This document shows, piece by piece, positions 1 to 8,213 of a stretch of DNA of 9,388 nt. The stretch comes from Candidatus Omnitrophota bacterium (lineage in GTDB: Bacteria; Omnitrophota; Koll11; Tantalellales; Tantalellaceae): NCBI GenBank assembly GCA_015231715.1, contig JADGBB010000045.1, forward strand, positions 1 through 9,388, in the 5' to 3' direction. The translations under genes and the position numbers were made by a program. Numbering within the stretch: position 1 is the stretch's first letter; every line of letters starts with the position of its first letter. Below the pieces are notes generated by a model. It saw nothing but the letters and a program-made list of their open reading frames with translations, was not told the origin of the DNA and ran no database searches.

Positions 1-443
1 AGTATTTTCCCCTGTTTTTTAAGGTTTTCAAGAGCACCGAAAGTTTCGTCATAAGGTGTTTTATCATCCGGCCAGTGGCATTGATATAGATCGATGTAAT
101 CGGTTGAAAGTCTTTTTAATGAATTATCTATTTCTTGTTTTATGAATGCCGGGGTAAGGTCATTCTTTAATCTGCCGTTCTCTGCTTTAAGACCGCACTT
201 TGTGGCAATTATTACTTTTTTTCTTTGGTTTTTCAATGCCTTGCCGACAACTGTTTCAGACCTTCCGGAACCATATATAGGTGCGGTATCAATGATATTT
301 ATACCTTGCTCGATCGCTTCAGAAACAACTCTTTCTGAAAGCGCATCCTCTGTTTCGCCCCAGCACTCGCCCCCAAACACCCATGTCCCGAGTGATATAT
401 CAGTAACTTCAAGATCTGTATTGCCTAGTTTACGGTACCTCAT
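1..443 (-). CDS. Aldo/keto reductase, N-terminal 147 residues (3' end outside window)
   Basis: NAD(P)H-dependent oxidoreductase of the aldo/keto reductase superfamily, expected to be a cytoplasmic TIM-barrel enzyme reducing aldehydes or ketones. About half of a usual protein of roughly 300 residues is visible; the rest runs off the left edge. All four catalytic-tetrad residues can be read: Asp52 and Tyr57 in IIDTAPIYGSGRSE, Lys82 in IIATKCG, and His123 in QCHWPDDKTP. The segment RLSTDYIDLY at 111-120 is also typical. The pattern resembles the IolS/YhdN (AKR11-like) group, an inference from recall rather than a search. The ATG overlaps the M16 peptidase stop in an ATGA, and a GGAGG at 448-452 lies 4 nt upstream, so it is probably translationally coupled as the next operon gene. 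Substrate is unknown; detoxification of reactive carbonyls would fit beside an efflux pump but is a guess. Confidence 0.93.
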   Translation of the reverse strand, partial: MRYRKLGNTDLEVTDISLGTWVFGGECWGETEDALSERVVSEAIEQGINIIDTAPIYGSGRSETVVGKALKNQRKKVIIATKCGLKAENGRLKNDLTPAFIKQEIDNSLKRLSTDYIDLYQCHWPDDKTPYDETFGALENLKKQGKI

Positions 444-3025
444 TTTTCCTCCGATAATATTTTCACAAGAACATATGCTTTTTTATTGAAGATCATATTT
501 GCTGCTTTTAAAACAGAATCTTTATCTGCTCCCATAATTTTATTTTTTAAATTTTTATGATAATTGTAGCCTAATCCGATAAATTCATCGCTCGAAAATA
601 TTGAAGCTAAAGAGTCATTTGACTGCAAGCCGGAAAGATAACCTGTTATTGCCCTCATTTTAGCAAGCTCTAAATATTCTTTATCGAAATCCCCATTTTT
701 TATTTTTTCGATAACTTTCCAGACGCTTGCTTCAACTTTATCCATATTTTCTTTTGACGTCTTTATCTTGAATGAAAAAAATCCGTTTTCAGGATACAGG
801 CTATTACTTGCATCAGCCGAATACGCTAACCCCTGAGCACCTCTTACATCGCTGAATAAGAGCCCTCCTCCCCCGACCAGCATTTCCCTTATCAACATAA
901 GCGGATACATATCTTCATCATAAATGGTTATTGACGGAAAAGCTAAAATGAACAACGACTGTTCTTTTTTCATTTCGATCGTGGTCTCGGCCGTATTTTT
1001 TATATTGTCAACTTTTGGATAGCTGTGTTTCACATTAGACGGCTTCCAAGAGATAAATTCATCCATAAAATTAACCATGATCTCATCTTCGTCAAAATCA
1101 CCCACTATCGCGATAACACATTGATCCGGAGAAATATGATCTGAATGATATTTTTTAATTTTTTCTATAGTTATGTTTTCAACTGAATCGATCGTACCGG
1201 TACTGACATATGAATATGGATGGGTGCTGTATAATCCTTTAAGCATCATCTTGCTCCCTGCAAAATCAATATTTTTTTCCTGCTCTTTAATCCCTGATAT
1301 ATTTTGTTTTTTGATATCAACAAACTCATCTATAGGGAATGACGGATTGAATATAATGTCTTTAAAGACAGGCATCGCCTCTTTTATGGTATCCGCCATT
1401 ATGTCGAGAGTATAGACTATGGATTCACTGCCGGAATAGGCGTTTATGTCGCCGCCGATCCTTTCTAAAGCCGGAACGATATCATCCTTACCGTAATTTT
1501 TTGTTCCTTTAGTGCTTAGTTCAGTCATCATACGGGATATTCCCATGTCTTCAATGTTTTCATATGCACTTCCGCCTGGAAACATGACAACCACAGAAAG
1601 TAACGGAACATTGATACGTTTCTGCATAATGACTTTAAGCCCATTATCAAAAGTTCGAAAAATAGGCTCATTGGAAATTTCTCCGTCATCAATAATATCT
1701 TTTTCATCTAAAACTTTTTCTTCATTAGGCATTAGCCTGACTGTTGTATGTTTTGAATTAATGATATACTCATTCAAAACATATTTAACTTCCTCTTCTG
1801 TTACATTAGATATCTCTTTTACATAATTCTCATAAAAGTCCGGACCGCCTGTAAGCAATTCGGATGCCGTCATTGTCATAACAATACCAATGACGCTTTC
1901 TCTTGAACTATAAAATGAACTTAGCGTCATTCTTTTAACTCTATCAAGCATTTTTGGAGAAATTTTTTCTGAATAAAAATCATTTATAACTTTAAAGATC
2001 TCAATTATAGCTGTATCAATATTTTCAGCGTCTCCTGTACCTGTTATATAAAAAAGCCCGTCATACCTGGGCGAGATATTTGCAGCACTTATGCTATAAA
2101 GCAATTTTTTGTCTTCAACTAAACTTTTATAGAGAACCGAATCTACTCCTCCCCCTAAAATAGCAGAAAGCATATCAAGGGCATAAACATCTTTTGAATA
2201 TATGCTCGGAGAATGATACGCTATAACGAACCGACCATTATGTATGTCTTTGTAGAAAGTTTCATCAATATTAATTATTTGCATGGGCTCTGGGGCAAGC
2301 TGTTTTAGATTATTTCCTCGCCTCTCAACTTTTCCCCATTTTTCGGACACAAAATTGAAAATTTCTTCTTTATTAATGTTGCCTGCCGCGCCTATAACGA
2401 TATTTTCCGGGACATATGTTTTTTTATGATAAGCAAGAACATCTTCTTTTGTCAGCTTTTTAAAAAGCTCAGAGTAACCGATAATTGGGTTTTTGTAGGG
2501 ATGAAAAAGATAAGCTATCTCATTAACTTTTCTCATAAGATAATTACCCGGGTTATCGTCATACATCATCATTTCTTTTGAAATGACCTCTTTTTCTTTT
2601 TCAAATTCAATATCGGTAAATACCGGTTCCATTATCATATTGGTCAAAAGATCAAGCGCATCCACAACTTTTTCTGATGGAACTTGCATATGAAAAGCAG
2701 CTGTATCCTGTCCTGTATATGCATTGACAAGACCGCCAATAGAACGTATCTTAAGCATTAAATAATTTGAATCATATTTTTCAGTGCCTTTGAAAATAAG
2801 ATGTTCTAAAAGATGTGATATCCCGCTCCCGGCATATTTACCTTCGTTTGATAGCCCTCCCAGCAAGCGGATCTGCACATAACCAAGTTCCGAGGAAGGC
2901 ATTTCTTTAACTACAATTTTCAATCCGTTTTCTAATACTTTTGTGGAATAGCCGTTATCTCTTGCGCCAAAACATGACGAAACAGCAAGAAACAACATAA
3001 TTAATGTTAATAGTATTTTTTTCAT
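440..3025 (-). CDS. Exported M16 zinc metallopeptidase, fused two-unit (pitrilysin-like) form
   Basis: Zinc peptidase of family M16, 861 residues from the chosen ATG, expected to degrade or process peptides in the periplasm or at a membrane surface. The N-terminus has two lysines, a hydrophobic core and AVSSCFG, so it is a signal peptide. VSSC also fits a lipobox (Cys18), so a lipoprotein is possible. Two M16 units follow in tandem, about residues 25-440 and 455-861. The first carries HLLEH (His71, Glu74, His75) and a later ligand, probably Glu151, in EKEVISKE. In the second unit the equivalent site reads SRMMTE, with no zinc motif, but it keeps the Arg728/Tyr735 pair in VRGAQGLAYS; the first unit has Val303 where that Arg should be. 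The reading frame extends to a GTG at 3040, inside the RND gene. I prefer the ATG at 3025 because it starts the signal peptide directly and follows a weak TTGAG ribosome site. The gap from the RND stop is 7 nt. Confidence 0.93.
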   Translation of the reverse strand: MKKILLTLIMLFLAVSSCFGARDNGYSTKVLENGLKIVVKEMPSSELGYVQIRLLGGLSNEGKYAGSGISHLLEHLIFKGTEKYDSNYLMLKIRSIGGLVNAYTGQDTAAFHMQVPSEKVVDALDLLTNMIMEPVFTDIEFEKEKEVISKEMMMYDDNPGNYLMRKVNEIAYLFHPYKNPIIGYSELFKKLTKEDVLAYHKKTYVPENIVIGAAGNINKEEIFNFVSEKWGKVERRGNNLKQLAPEPMQIINIDETFYKDIHNGRFVIAYHSPSIYSKDVYALDMLSAILGGGVDSVLYKSLVEDKKLLYSISAANISPRYDGLFYITGTGDAENIDTAIIEIFKVINDFYSEKISPKMLDRVKRMTLSSFYSSRESVIGIVMTMTASELLTGGPDFYENYVKEISNVTEEEVKYVLNEYIINSKHTTVRLMPNEEKVLDEKDIIDDGEISNEPIFRTFDNGLKVIMQKRINVPLLSVVVMFPGGSAYENIEDMGISRMMTELSTKGTKNYGKDDIVPALERIGGDINAYSGSESIVYTLDIMADTIKEAMPVFKDIIFNPSFPIDEFVDIKKQNISGIKEQEKNIDFAGSKMMLKGLYSTHPYSYVSTGTIDSVENITIEKIKKYHSDHISPDQCVIAIVGDFDEDEIMVNFMDEFISWKPSNVKHSYPKVDNIKNTAETTIEMKKEQSLFILAFPSITIYDEDMYPLMLIREMLVGGGGLLFSDVRGAQGLAYSADASNSLYPENGFFSFKIKTSKENMDKVEASVWKVIEKIKNGDFDKEYLELAKMRAITGYLSGLQSNDSLASIFSSDEFIGLGYNYHKNLKNKIMGADKDSVLKAANMIFNKKAYVLVKILSEEK

Positions 3026-3032
3026 TTTAAAC

Positions 3033-6000
3033 TCAATCACAGTTTTTTATTTTACAAACATCCACTAAACTGGAATGCTTGGTTAGCTTAATAGCAATAT
3101 CATCTATTATAGAATAAAAGCATGGTATTACAATAAGTGTTAATCCGGTAGCAAATAAAAGCCCCCAGGAAATAGCTAATGCCATAGGCACAAGGAACGG
3201 ATCTTTGCCTCCTATACCGTAAGCAACAGTCGATAACCCGCCGACAGTGGTTATTGTAGTAAGAAGTACCGGCCTAATTCTCATCTGCCCTGCTTTAATT
3301 ATTGATTCTTTTCTTTCCATGCCTGATCTTCTTAATTGGTTGATAAAGTCCACTAAAACTATCGAATCGTTGACAACTATACCGTTAAGTCCTACTACTC
3401 CAAGTATAGCCATAAAAGAGAACGGTATCCCATGACAAAGAAATGCAAGAACGACCCCGATCAAACCGAATGGAATAGCCAGCATAACCACAAACGGCTG
3501 AACAAGAGATTTAAAGAAAGAAGCAAGCATGAGATATATTATTAAAAAAGCGAATATATATGCTTTAGCCAAACTCACTAGTGAATCTAGGGATTCTTCC
3601 TGTTCACCGCCATATTTCACAGAATAACCCATGTATCTGTCCGGGATATCTTTGAAATTTTTACTGAGCATAGAATTCAATTTCATTGATGTAGTACTCT
3701 CATTATCAACATTGCATGAGGCCGTAATTACTCTTTTCCCATCAAGATGAAAGATCGTAGTTGTGCCGGGAACTTTTTCAATTTCGGCGACTTTACTTAA
3801 AGGTATCAAATTTCCATAACTGTTTTTTACAAGTATATTATCAAATACTTTCATGTCGCTTGCTTGGTTTTTGGGAAAAACAACCGTTACGTCTGTGTCT
3901 TCTTCAGCTTTTATAGGTTTTATTTTTGTCGCAATTTCGCCTTGGAACACAGCCCTTACAGTACGCGCTATCCTGCTTACAGTTAGGCCTGCCATAGTGG
4001 CTTTATTGTTATCAACTTTAACTCTTATTTCTTCTTTTCCGGGCTTGTGATCCCATGTTATATCCGATGTGCCTTCAATTGATTTAAGATAATCCATGTA
4101 TTCAAAAGCTATTTTATCCAAAGTCTCAAAACTTTCTCCGCGAATTTTTGCTTCAACAGCCTTACCGACAGGCGGGCCTGATGTGGCCTTGTCGAACCTT
4201 AACTCTTCAAAACCTTTAATATCCTTGCACTTAAGCCTAAGCTCTTCGATTATTTCTTCGGCATCTCTTTTTCTATCCTGCTCCGGGGTAAGATAAGCGG
4301 CAATTTGAGCTAAATTGCTGGCAGTACCGGCAAATGGGTCATTCCGGTCTTCGGATATATGGCCGACATTAGTAACAAAAGATTCTAGTTCAGAGCTTGG
4401 GATCTCATTGACAATTTTTTCTAAGGGCTCTATGAGTTCATTTGTTTTTTCAAGAGGTGTTCCTATCGGGGCCTCTACCCTGATAAAGAAATAGTTAATG
4501 CCCGCACTTGGAAAAAGAACAAACTTCATAACATTAACGGCAAGAAAAATACAAAAGATCAAAACAGCCACAAATGACATCACTACAAGATATTTATGCT
4601 TTACGGCGCCGGAAACCATTTTTGTATATCCTTTAACCATAGTTTTAAACCATGGATAATCTTTTGATAAGGATATAGGCTTACCATCAGCATCCTTTTT
4701 TATCTTAACAAAATCCGCCAAATGGCTGGGCAAAATTATCAATGCTTCGGCCAATGACGCTAAAAGTGCAATGATAAGAACAGTAGGAATATTACGGATA
4801 AATTTTCCCATTATCCCTGTCATAAAAAGGAGCGGCGCGAAGGAAGCTATAGTTGTAAATATCGCGGTTACTACCGCCCCCATTACCTCTTCCGTGCCCT
4901 TAACGGTTGCTTCTCTGGGAGACATCCCTTCTTCCATATACCGGTATGAATTCTCTGCCACAATAATACCGTCATCAACAAGCATACCGAGAACAATTAT
5001 GAGGCCGAACATACTTATAAGATTTATAGTTATCCCCATAAGGCTCATGAAAATAAATGTTGTAAAAAAAGCTATAGGGATACCTAAAACAGTAACAATA
5101 GCCACGCGCTTCTGTAAAAAAAGCAACATTACGCCTATAACAATAAGGAGTCCAAGCCACCCGTTATTTTTCAACACATTAAGTCGGCGCCTGGCAAAAA
5201 ATGAATAATCATTTACATATGCTACTTTAAGCCCGGGACATTTTTCTATAAAACCATTAGACGCTATTTTAACTTGATCTACAACTGTAAGAGCGTCACC
5301 TGACTCTTTTTTCAAAACAACTAGGTTAATTGATTTTTTGCCCCATGTCTTATCTAGTACTTCTTCTTTTTTAAAACTATCGTCTACAACCGCAATATCT
5401 TTAACTCTGAGCCAATTCCCGGCATCGTTCGCTCTGATAATTACATCTTCAATATCTTTTGCGGTTTCAAACTCTCCGGTTGTGCGCACACTATATTCAT
5501 TAGTTGCAGTATTGATCTCACCTGCAGGAACACTAACATTTCGTCCGGCCAAAGCATCGGACACTTCGTCCATGGAAACATAGTATTCTTTCATTAGAGC
5601 CGGATTAACCTCTATTTTTACTTCCCTGTCCCTATATCCTGATTTTGATATTTTTGCTACACCGTCAACATTTTCAAGAATATCTTCCAAGGCATCTGCA
5701 TATTTTCTTAAATCCCACTCTGTCATATCTCCGGCCAGCGAAACTTCGATTATAGGATACTGTTTGCTGGTTATTTCTGTTACTACCGGGTCCTCATATA
5801 TATCTTTTGGCAGGTCTTTTACTCTGTCCACCGCGCTTTTTATGTCATTAACTACCTTATCTTTGTCTTTTTCATTAGGATCCAGCTTAATTGTCAGCGA
5901 GGATATTCCGTCAAATGAAGAAGATTTTATCTCTTTAATTCCATCAACTTCTTTTATCTCTTTTTCTAAAGGCACAGAAATTAATTTTTCAACATCCAAA

Positions 6001-6167
6001 GGTGTAGCTCCGGGATAGACCGTGGTAACACTTACTATATCAAAAGTAACATTTGGGAAAACTTCCCTGTTCATACCAAAAAGTACCATTGTTCCTATTA
6101 TGACAATGATCACTGATATCAAATTAACAAAAAGCGATTGATTGATACTAAATCTCGGTAAACTCAT
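3033..6167 (-). CDS. RND-family inner-membrane efflux transporter (AcrB/HAE1-like)
   Basis: Proton-driven exporter of 1044 residues, the usual length for an RND pump. It has the duplicated layout: an N-terminal membrane helix (about 12-31), a large periplasmic loop (about 32-335), helices 2-6 (about 336-482), a helix near 525-547, a second periplasmic loop (about 550-865) and a final helix cluster (about 866-1020). The paired helix-4 acidic residues of the proton relay are Asp398 and Asp399 in GMLVDDGIIVAEN. In helix 10, where AcrB has Lys940-Asn941, this protein has Asn933-Asp934 in GIVVNDSIVLVDFIN. TSGPPVGKAVEAKIRG (662-677) is a typical second-loop segment. The ATG overlaps the upstream channel gene stop by 4 nt (ATGA), with AAGGAT at 6173-6178 placed 5 nt upstream. 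Neighbours indicate a tripartite pump, yet no periplasmic adaptor is encoded alongside. Substrate cannot be read from sequence; drugs, lipids or hydrophobic peptides are all possible. Heavy-metal (CusA-type) specificity is less likely, but I did not align it. Confidence 0.96.
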   Translation of the reverse strand: MSLPRFSINQSLFVNLISVIIVIIGTMVLFGMNREVFPNVTFDIVSVTTVYPGATPLDVEKLISVPLEKEIKEVDGIKEIKSSSFDGISSLTIKLDPNEKDKDKVVNDIKSAVDRVKDLPKDIYEDPVVTEITSKQYPIIEVSLAGDMTEWDLRKYADALEDILENVDGVAKISKSGYRDREVKIEVNPALMKEYYVSMDEVSDALAGRNVSVPAGEINTATNEYSVRTTGEFETAKDIEDVIIRANDAGNWLRVKDIAVVDDSFKKEEVLDKTWGKKSINLVVLKKESGDALTVVDQVKIASNGFIEKCPGLKVAYVNDYSFFARRRLNVLKNNGWLGLLIVIGVMLLFLQKRVAIVTVLGIPIAFFTTFIFMSLMGITINLISMFGLIIVLGMLVDDGIIVAENSYRYMEEGMSPREATVKGTEEVMGAVVTAIFTTIASFAPLLFMTGIMGKFIRNIPTVLIIALLASLAEALIILPSHLADFVKIKKDADGKPISLSKDYPWFKTMVKGYTKMVSGAVKHKYLVVMSFVAVLIFCIFLAVNVMKFVLFPSAGINYFFIRVEAPIGTPLEKTNELIEPLEKIVNEIPSSELESFVTNVGHISEDRNDPFAGTASNLAQIAAYLTPEQDRKRDAEEIIEELRLKCKDIKGFEELRFDKATSGPPVGKAVEAKIRGESFETLDKIAFEYMDYLKSIEGTSDITWDHKPGKEEIRVKVDNNKATMAGLTVSRIARTVRAVFQGEIATKIKPIKAEEDTDVTVVFPKNQASDMKVFDNILVKNSYGNLIPLSKVAEIEKVPGTTTIFHLDGKRVITASCNVDNESTTSMKLNSMLSKNFKDIPDRYMGYSVKYGGEQEESLDSLVSLAKAYIFAFLIIYLMLASFFKSLVQPFVVMLAIPFGLIGVVLAFLCHGIPFSFMAILGVVGLNGIVVNDSIVLVDFINQLRRSGMERKESIIKAGQMRIRPVLLTTITTVGGLSTVAYGIGGKDPFLVPMALAISWGLLFATGLTLIVIPCFYSIIDDIAIKLTKHSSLVDVCKIKNCD

Positions 6168-7696
6168 AATTTATCCTTATATTTTTCTAATGTTAGGTTT
6201 AATACTTTTGATAGAGCTGATACAGAAAGGTTATGATCCAAAAGCAAAGCCAGTTTTTCGAGTTCAGCTCTTAAAAGATCCTGCTGATATTCTATAACTC
6301 TTCTGGTATTAGATCTTCCTGTATTAAACCGCGCCTCTTCAAGTTCAAGTTTTTCTTTTTCAAGCTTCGCCGCATCCGAAATTATAGATACGCTGCCGGA
6401 AAATGTTTTTACATCATTGTACGCGTTGGCCACTTCGGTAATGATTTTTCTTTCCAGCTGTTTTAATTCGATCACGGACTTTTCTTTTTCATATAAAGAT
6501 CTGTCCCGTTCGCTTCTGGCCTTGGAATTTTCTAAAGGCACATTAACTTCTACGCCTGCATAATAGTAAGTGTTGTCCATACTTGTTACTTTGCCCATTG
6601 CTTTATCGAACTCATTTTCAAGGCCGTTATTTTTCACCGTTGCTAAAAGATCGATCTGGGGCCACAAAGAATTTTGTTTTATTTTAAGATCTATGCCTTT
6701 TATGTCTATATCTTTTTTAGCTATCTTATAATCTCTCCTGCTATCAAAAGCCTCTTTTAGATAAGATCCTATATCTGCGAGATCAAAACTATCCGGCAAT
6801 GTTCCCTCCGGATAGAATATTTGATCTTCCGATGAATTAAGCGCAAGTTTAAGATTTTCCAATGCTCTTTTTTTGTTATTTTCCGATAAAAGAACATCTT
6901 TTTTCATTCGCGCGACATTGGCTTCACTAGCCTTAAGATCAACTTCTTCAATAAGTCCAAGATCAAAATTCTTTATGTTTTTGTCCTGCAGCTCTTGTGC
7001 TTTATTCAGCATATTCTTTGTTACATTAAGGGTCTCGTTAGCGTAAATACATTTATAAAAAAGTTTCTCAACGTTCACGGCGATATCTTCGATAATATCC
7101 TGCTCTTTAACAGAAGCATTTTCGATCGCAAGCTTAGTCATAGAAACTTTAGCACGATCATTGTATCCAAAAAAGTTTTTACCAACAGGCTGTTCGACTT
7201 CAAAAGCTATCTCAGCATTATGTGAAGGGTTTTTAGAAACATATGGGTTATTGCTCCATGCTCTTGTATCACTCAATCGGCCCTTAATTTTTGTGCCGGA
7301 ACGAAAGGTTTTTTCTAAACCAACTGAACAAGCGTTTTGCTGATTATCATCGGCGGCAAAAACTGACAAGTTTTGACGTTTGTCCTCAAGGTAAGATGCG
7401 CTTGTTGTAAAGAATATATCGTATACAGCTTCAGTATACATCATATCAGTTTCAGCTATAAACATATCAAGCTTAGCCAGTTTAACCTCATAACTATTTT
7501 CTAAAGCATGAACAACACAGTCGGTTAATGTTTTATCGTTCACGGAAGAAGTCGAACCGCCAGACAATTTGGACCTATTAGCTTTAGTAGAGCCCTCAAC
7601 GGCAATCACATGTGCTCCTCCGGCAACGGCAAAAATAATGATTAACAATAAAAATGTTTTTTTTGTTTTAAATAAATTTTTTACATACATTGTCAT
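6164..7696 (-). CDS. TolC-family outer-membrane efflux channel protein
   Basis: Outer-membrane factor of 510 residues, forming the exit duct for the RND pump. A long signal peptide is visible: basic KNLFKTKK (6-13), hydrophobic core about 15-27, and probable signal peptidase I cleavage near Ala32. Two repeated outer-membrane-efflux domains follow, about 55-290 and 305-505. Each has the helical-hairpin signature: NFDLGLIEEVDLKASEAN at 243-260 and RFNTGRSNTRRVIEYQQDLL at 456-475. WPQIDLLATV (345-354) begins the second strand pair. Much of the protein is charged, heptad-like helix, as expected for the periplasmic barrel. The start at 7696 is chosen because AAGGA (7703-7707) stands 6 nt upstream; an alternative ATG lies at 7690. 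The gene begins inside the last 29 nt of marR and its stop overlaps the RND start, so all three are probably co-translated. Confidence 0.94.
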   Translation of the reverse strand: MTMYVKNLFKTKKTFLLLIIIFAVAGGAHVIAVEGSTKANRSKLSGGSTSSVNDKTLTDCVVHALENSYEVKLAKLDMFIAETDMMYTEAVYDIFFTTSASYLEDKRQNLSVFAADDNQQNACSVGLEKTFRSGTKIKGRLSDTRAWSNNPYVSKNPSHNAEIAFEVEQPVGKNFFGYNDRAKVSMTKLAIENASVKEQDIIEDIAVNVEKLFYKCIYANETLNVTKNMLNKAQELQDKNIKNFDLGLIEEVDLKASEANVARMKKDVLLSENNKKRALENLKLALNSSEDQIFYPEGTLPDSFDLADIGSYLKEAFDSRRDYKIAKKDIDIKGIDLKIKQNSLWPQIDLLATVKNNGLENEFDKAMGKVTSMDNTYYYAGVEVNVPLENSKARSERDRSLYEKEKSVIELKQLERKIITEVANAYNDVKTFSGSVSIISDAAKLEKEKLELEEARFNTGRSNTRRVIEYQQDLLRAELEKLALLLDHNLSVSALSKVLNLTLEKYKDKL

Positions 7697-8105
7697 GCAC
7701 TTTCCTTATTAGTTTGAGATAAGTATTTTTTTCATCATTAGTTAATTCCGAGAACATATCTTGGGTAGCTTCTTTTCTAAGTCCCATTATTGCCAAAGCA
7801 AAAGTTTTTCCTTTTTTTAAAAGTTCCACCAGAACTACACGCCTGTCTTTGGGGGACCTTGTTCTTTTCACAAATCCCATTTCAACCATTTTATCAATTA
7901 TGCTTGTAGCGGAACTTAAGTTCAAGCTCAAGATCTTTGACACTTCACTCATTTTAGCTGAGCCCGCTTGTGCCAAAAATTCCATAACAATTATATGCGT
8001 GAACGACACTTTGCCCTTTTCAAAAAGAGGCTCCATTTTTCTATGAACGCTTCTCATTATTTCCGGCATAAGCTTAGATATTTCTTCTGAAAATGATTCA
8101 ATCAT
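7668..8105 (-). CDS. MarR-family transcriptional regulator
   Basis: Dimeric winged-helix DNA-binding protein of 145 residues, the normal MarR size. The N-terminal dimerisation helix is about 1-30, and the helix-turn-helix lies about 52-78, with MSEVSKILSLNLSSATSII as helix 2 and the recognition helix. The beta wing carries the family DxRR element (Asp87, Arg88, Arg89) in RSPKDRRVVLVEL. The C-terminal dimerisation helix runs about 110-143. A GGAG at 8111-8114 lies 5 nt before the ATG. It is the first gene of the efflux operon and overlaps the channel gene by 29 nt. Members in this position usually repress their own operon and release DNA when a small ligand binds, so autoregulation through the palindrome just upstream is likely (inference). 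The ligand is unknown. Confidence 0.95.
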   Translation of the reverse strand: MIESFSEEISKLMPEIMRSVHRKMEPLFEKGKVSFTHIIVMEFLAQAGSAKMSEVSKILSLNLSSATSIIDKMVEMGFVKRTRSPKDRRVVLVELLKKGKTFALAIMGLRKEATQDMFSELTNDEKNTYLKLIRKVHDNVCKKFI

Positions 8106-8130
8106 AAAAACTCCAATGAAATTAATTTAA

Positions 8131-8157
8131 AAATTACTTCGAATATCGAAATATTTT
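8131..8157. promoter_or_regulatory. Candidate MarR operator palindrome
   Basis: The core TTCGA-ATA-TCGAA (8138-8150) is a perfect inverted repeat. Outside it, symmetry continues for two more pairs and then three more, each after one mismatch (8137/8151 and 8134/8154), giving 10 of 12 paired positions over 27 bp. It lies about 2-28 nt downstream of the predicted transcription start at about 8159, where a bound repressor would block the start of transcription. MarR proteins bind palindromes of this size near their own promoters. Binding by this particular protein is inferred. Confidence 0.6.
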
Positions 8158-8165
8158 ATTTGTGA

Positions 8166-8194
8166 AGTATATCAGAAAAGACAATCGGGGGCAA
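8166..8194 (-). promoter_or_regulatory. Sigma70-type promoter of the marR-efflux operon
   Basis: Read on the minus strand, a -35 box TTGCCC (8189-8194) is separated by exactly 17 bp from a -10 box TATACT (8166-8171). Transcription would start near 8159, leaving a leader of about 54 nt before the marR ATG, which carries a GGAG ribosome site at 8111-8114. The match is 4/6 for -35 and 5/6 for -10. It is the only substantial gap in the operon, so it probably drives all five genes. Confidence 0.6.
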
Positions 8195-8213
8195 CAAAAA
8201 TAAAAAAATGATA

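Noticed and set aside
142..489. 115-codon plus-strand open frame opposite the aldo/keto reductase
   Set aside because: The minus strand here encodes a clear catalytic tetrad; the plus-strand product has no family features.
3026..3040. GTG start at 3040 for the M16 peptidase
   Set aside because: It has no ribosome site and adds MIEFK before the signal peptide; the ATG at 3025 begins exactly at a typical lysine-led signal sequence.
4771..5208. 145-codon plus-strand open frame opposite the RND gene
   Set aside because: It lies wholly inside a well-supported RND coding region, has low-complexity composition typical of an antisense shadow, and shows no recognisable domain.
8172..8213. T-rich minus-strand stretch after the metallopeptidase stop as a terminator
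   Set aside because: No stem precedes the T-runs, so an intrinsic terminator is not supported; the region holds the marR promoter -35 box instead.
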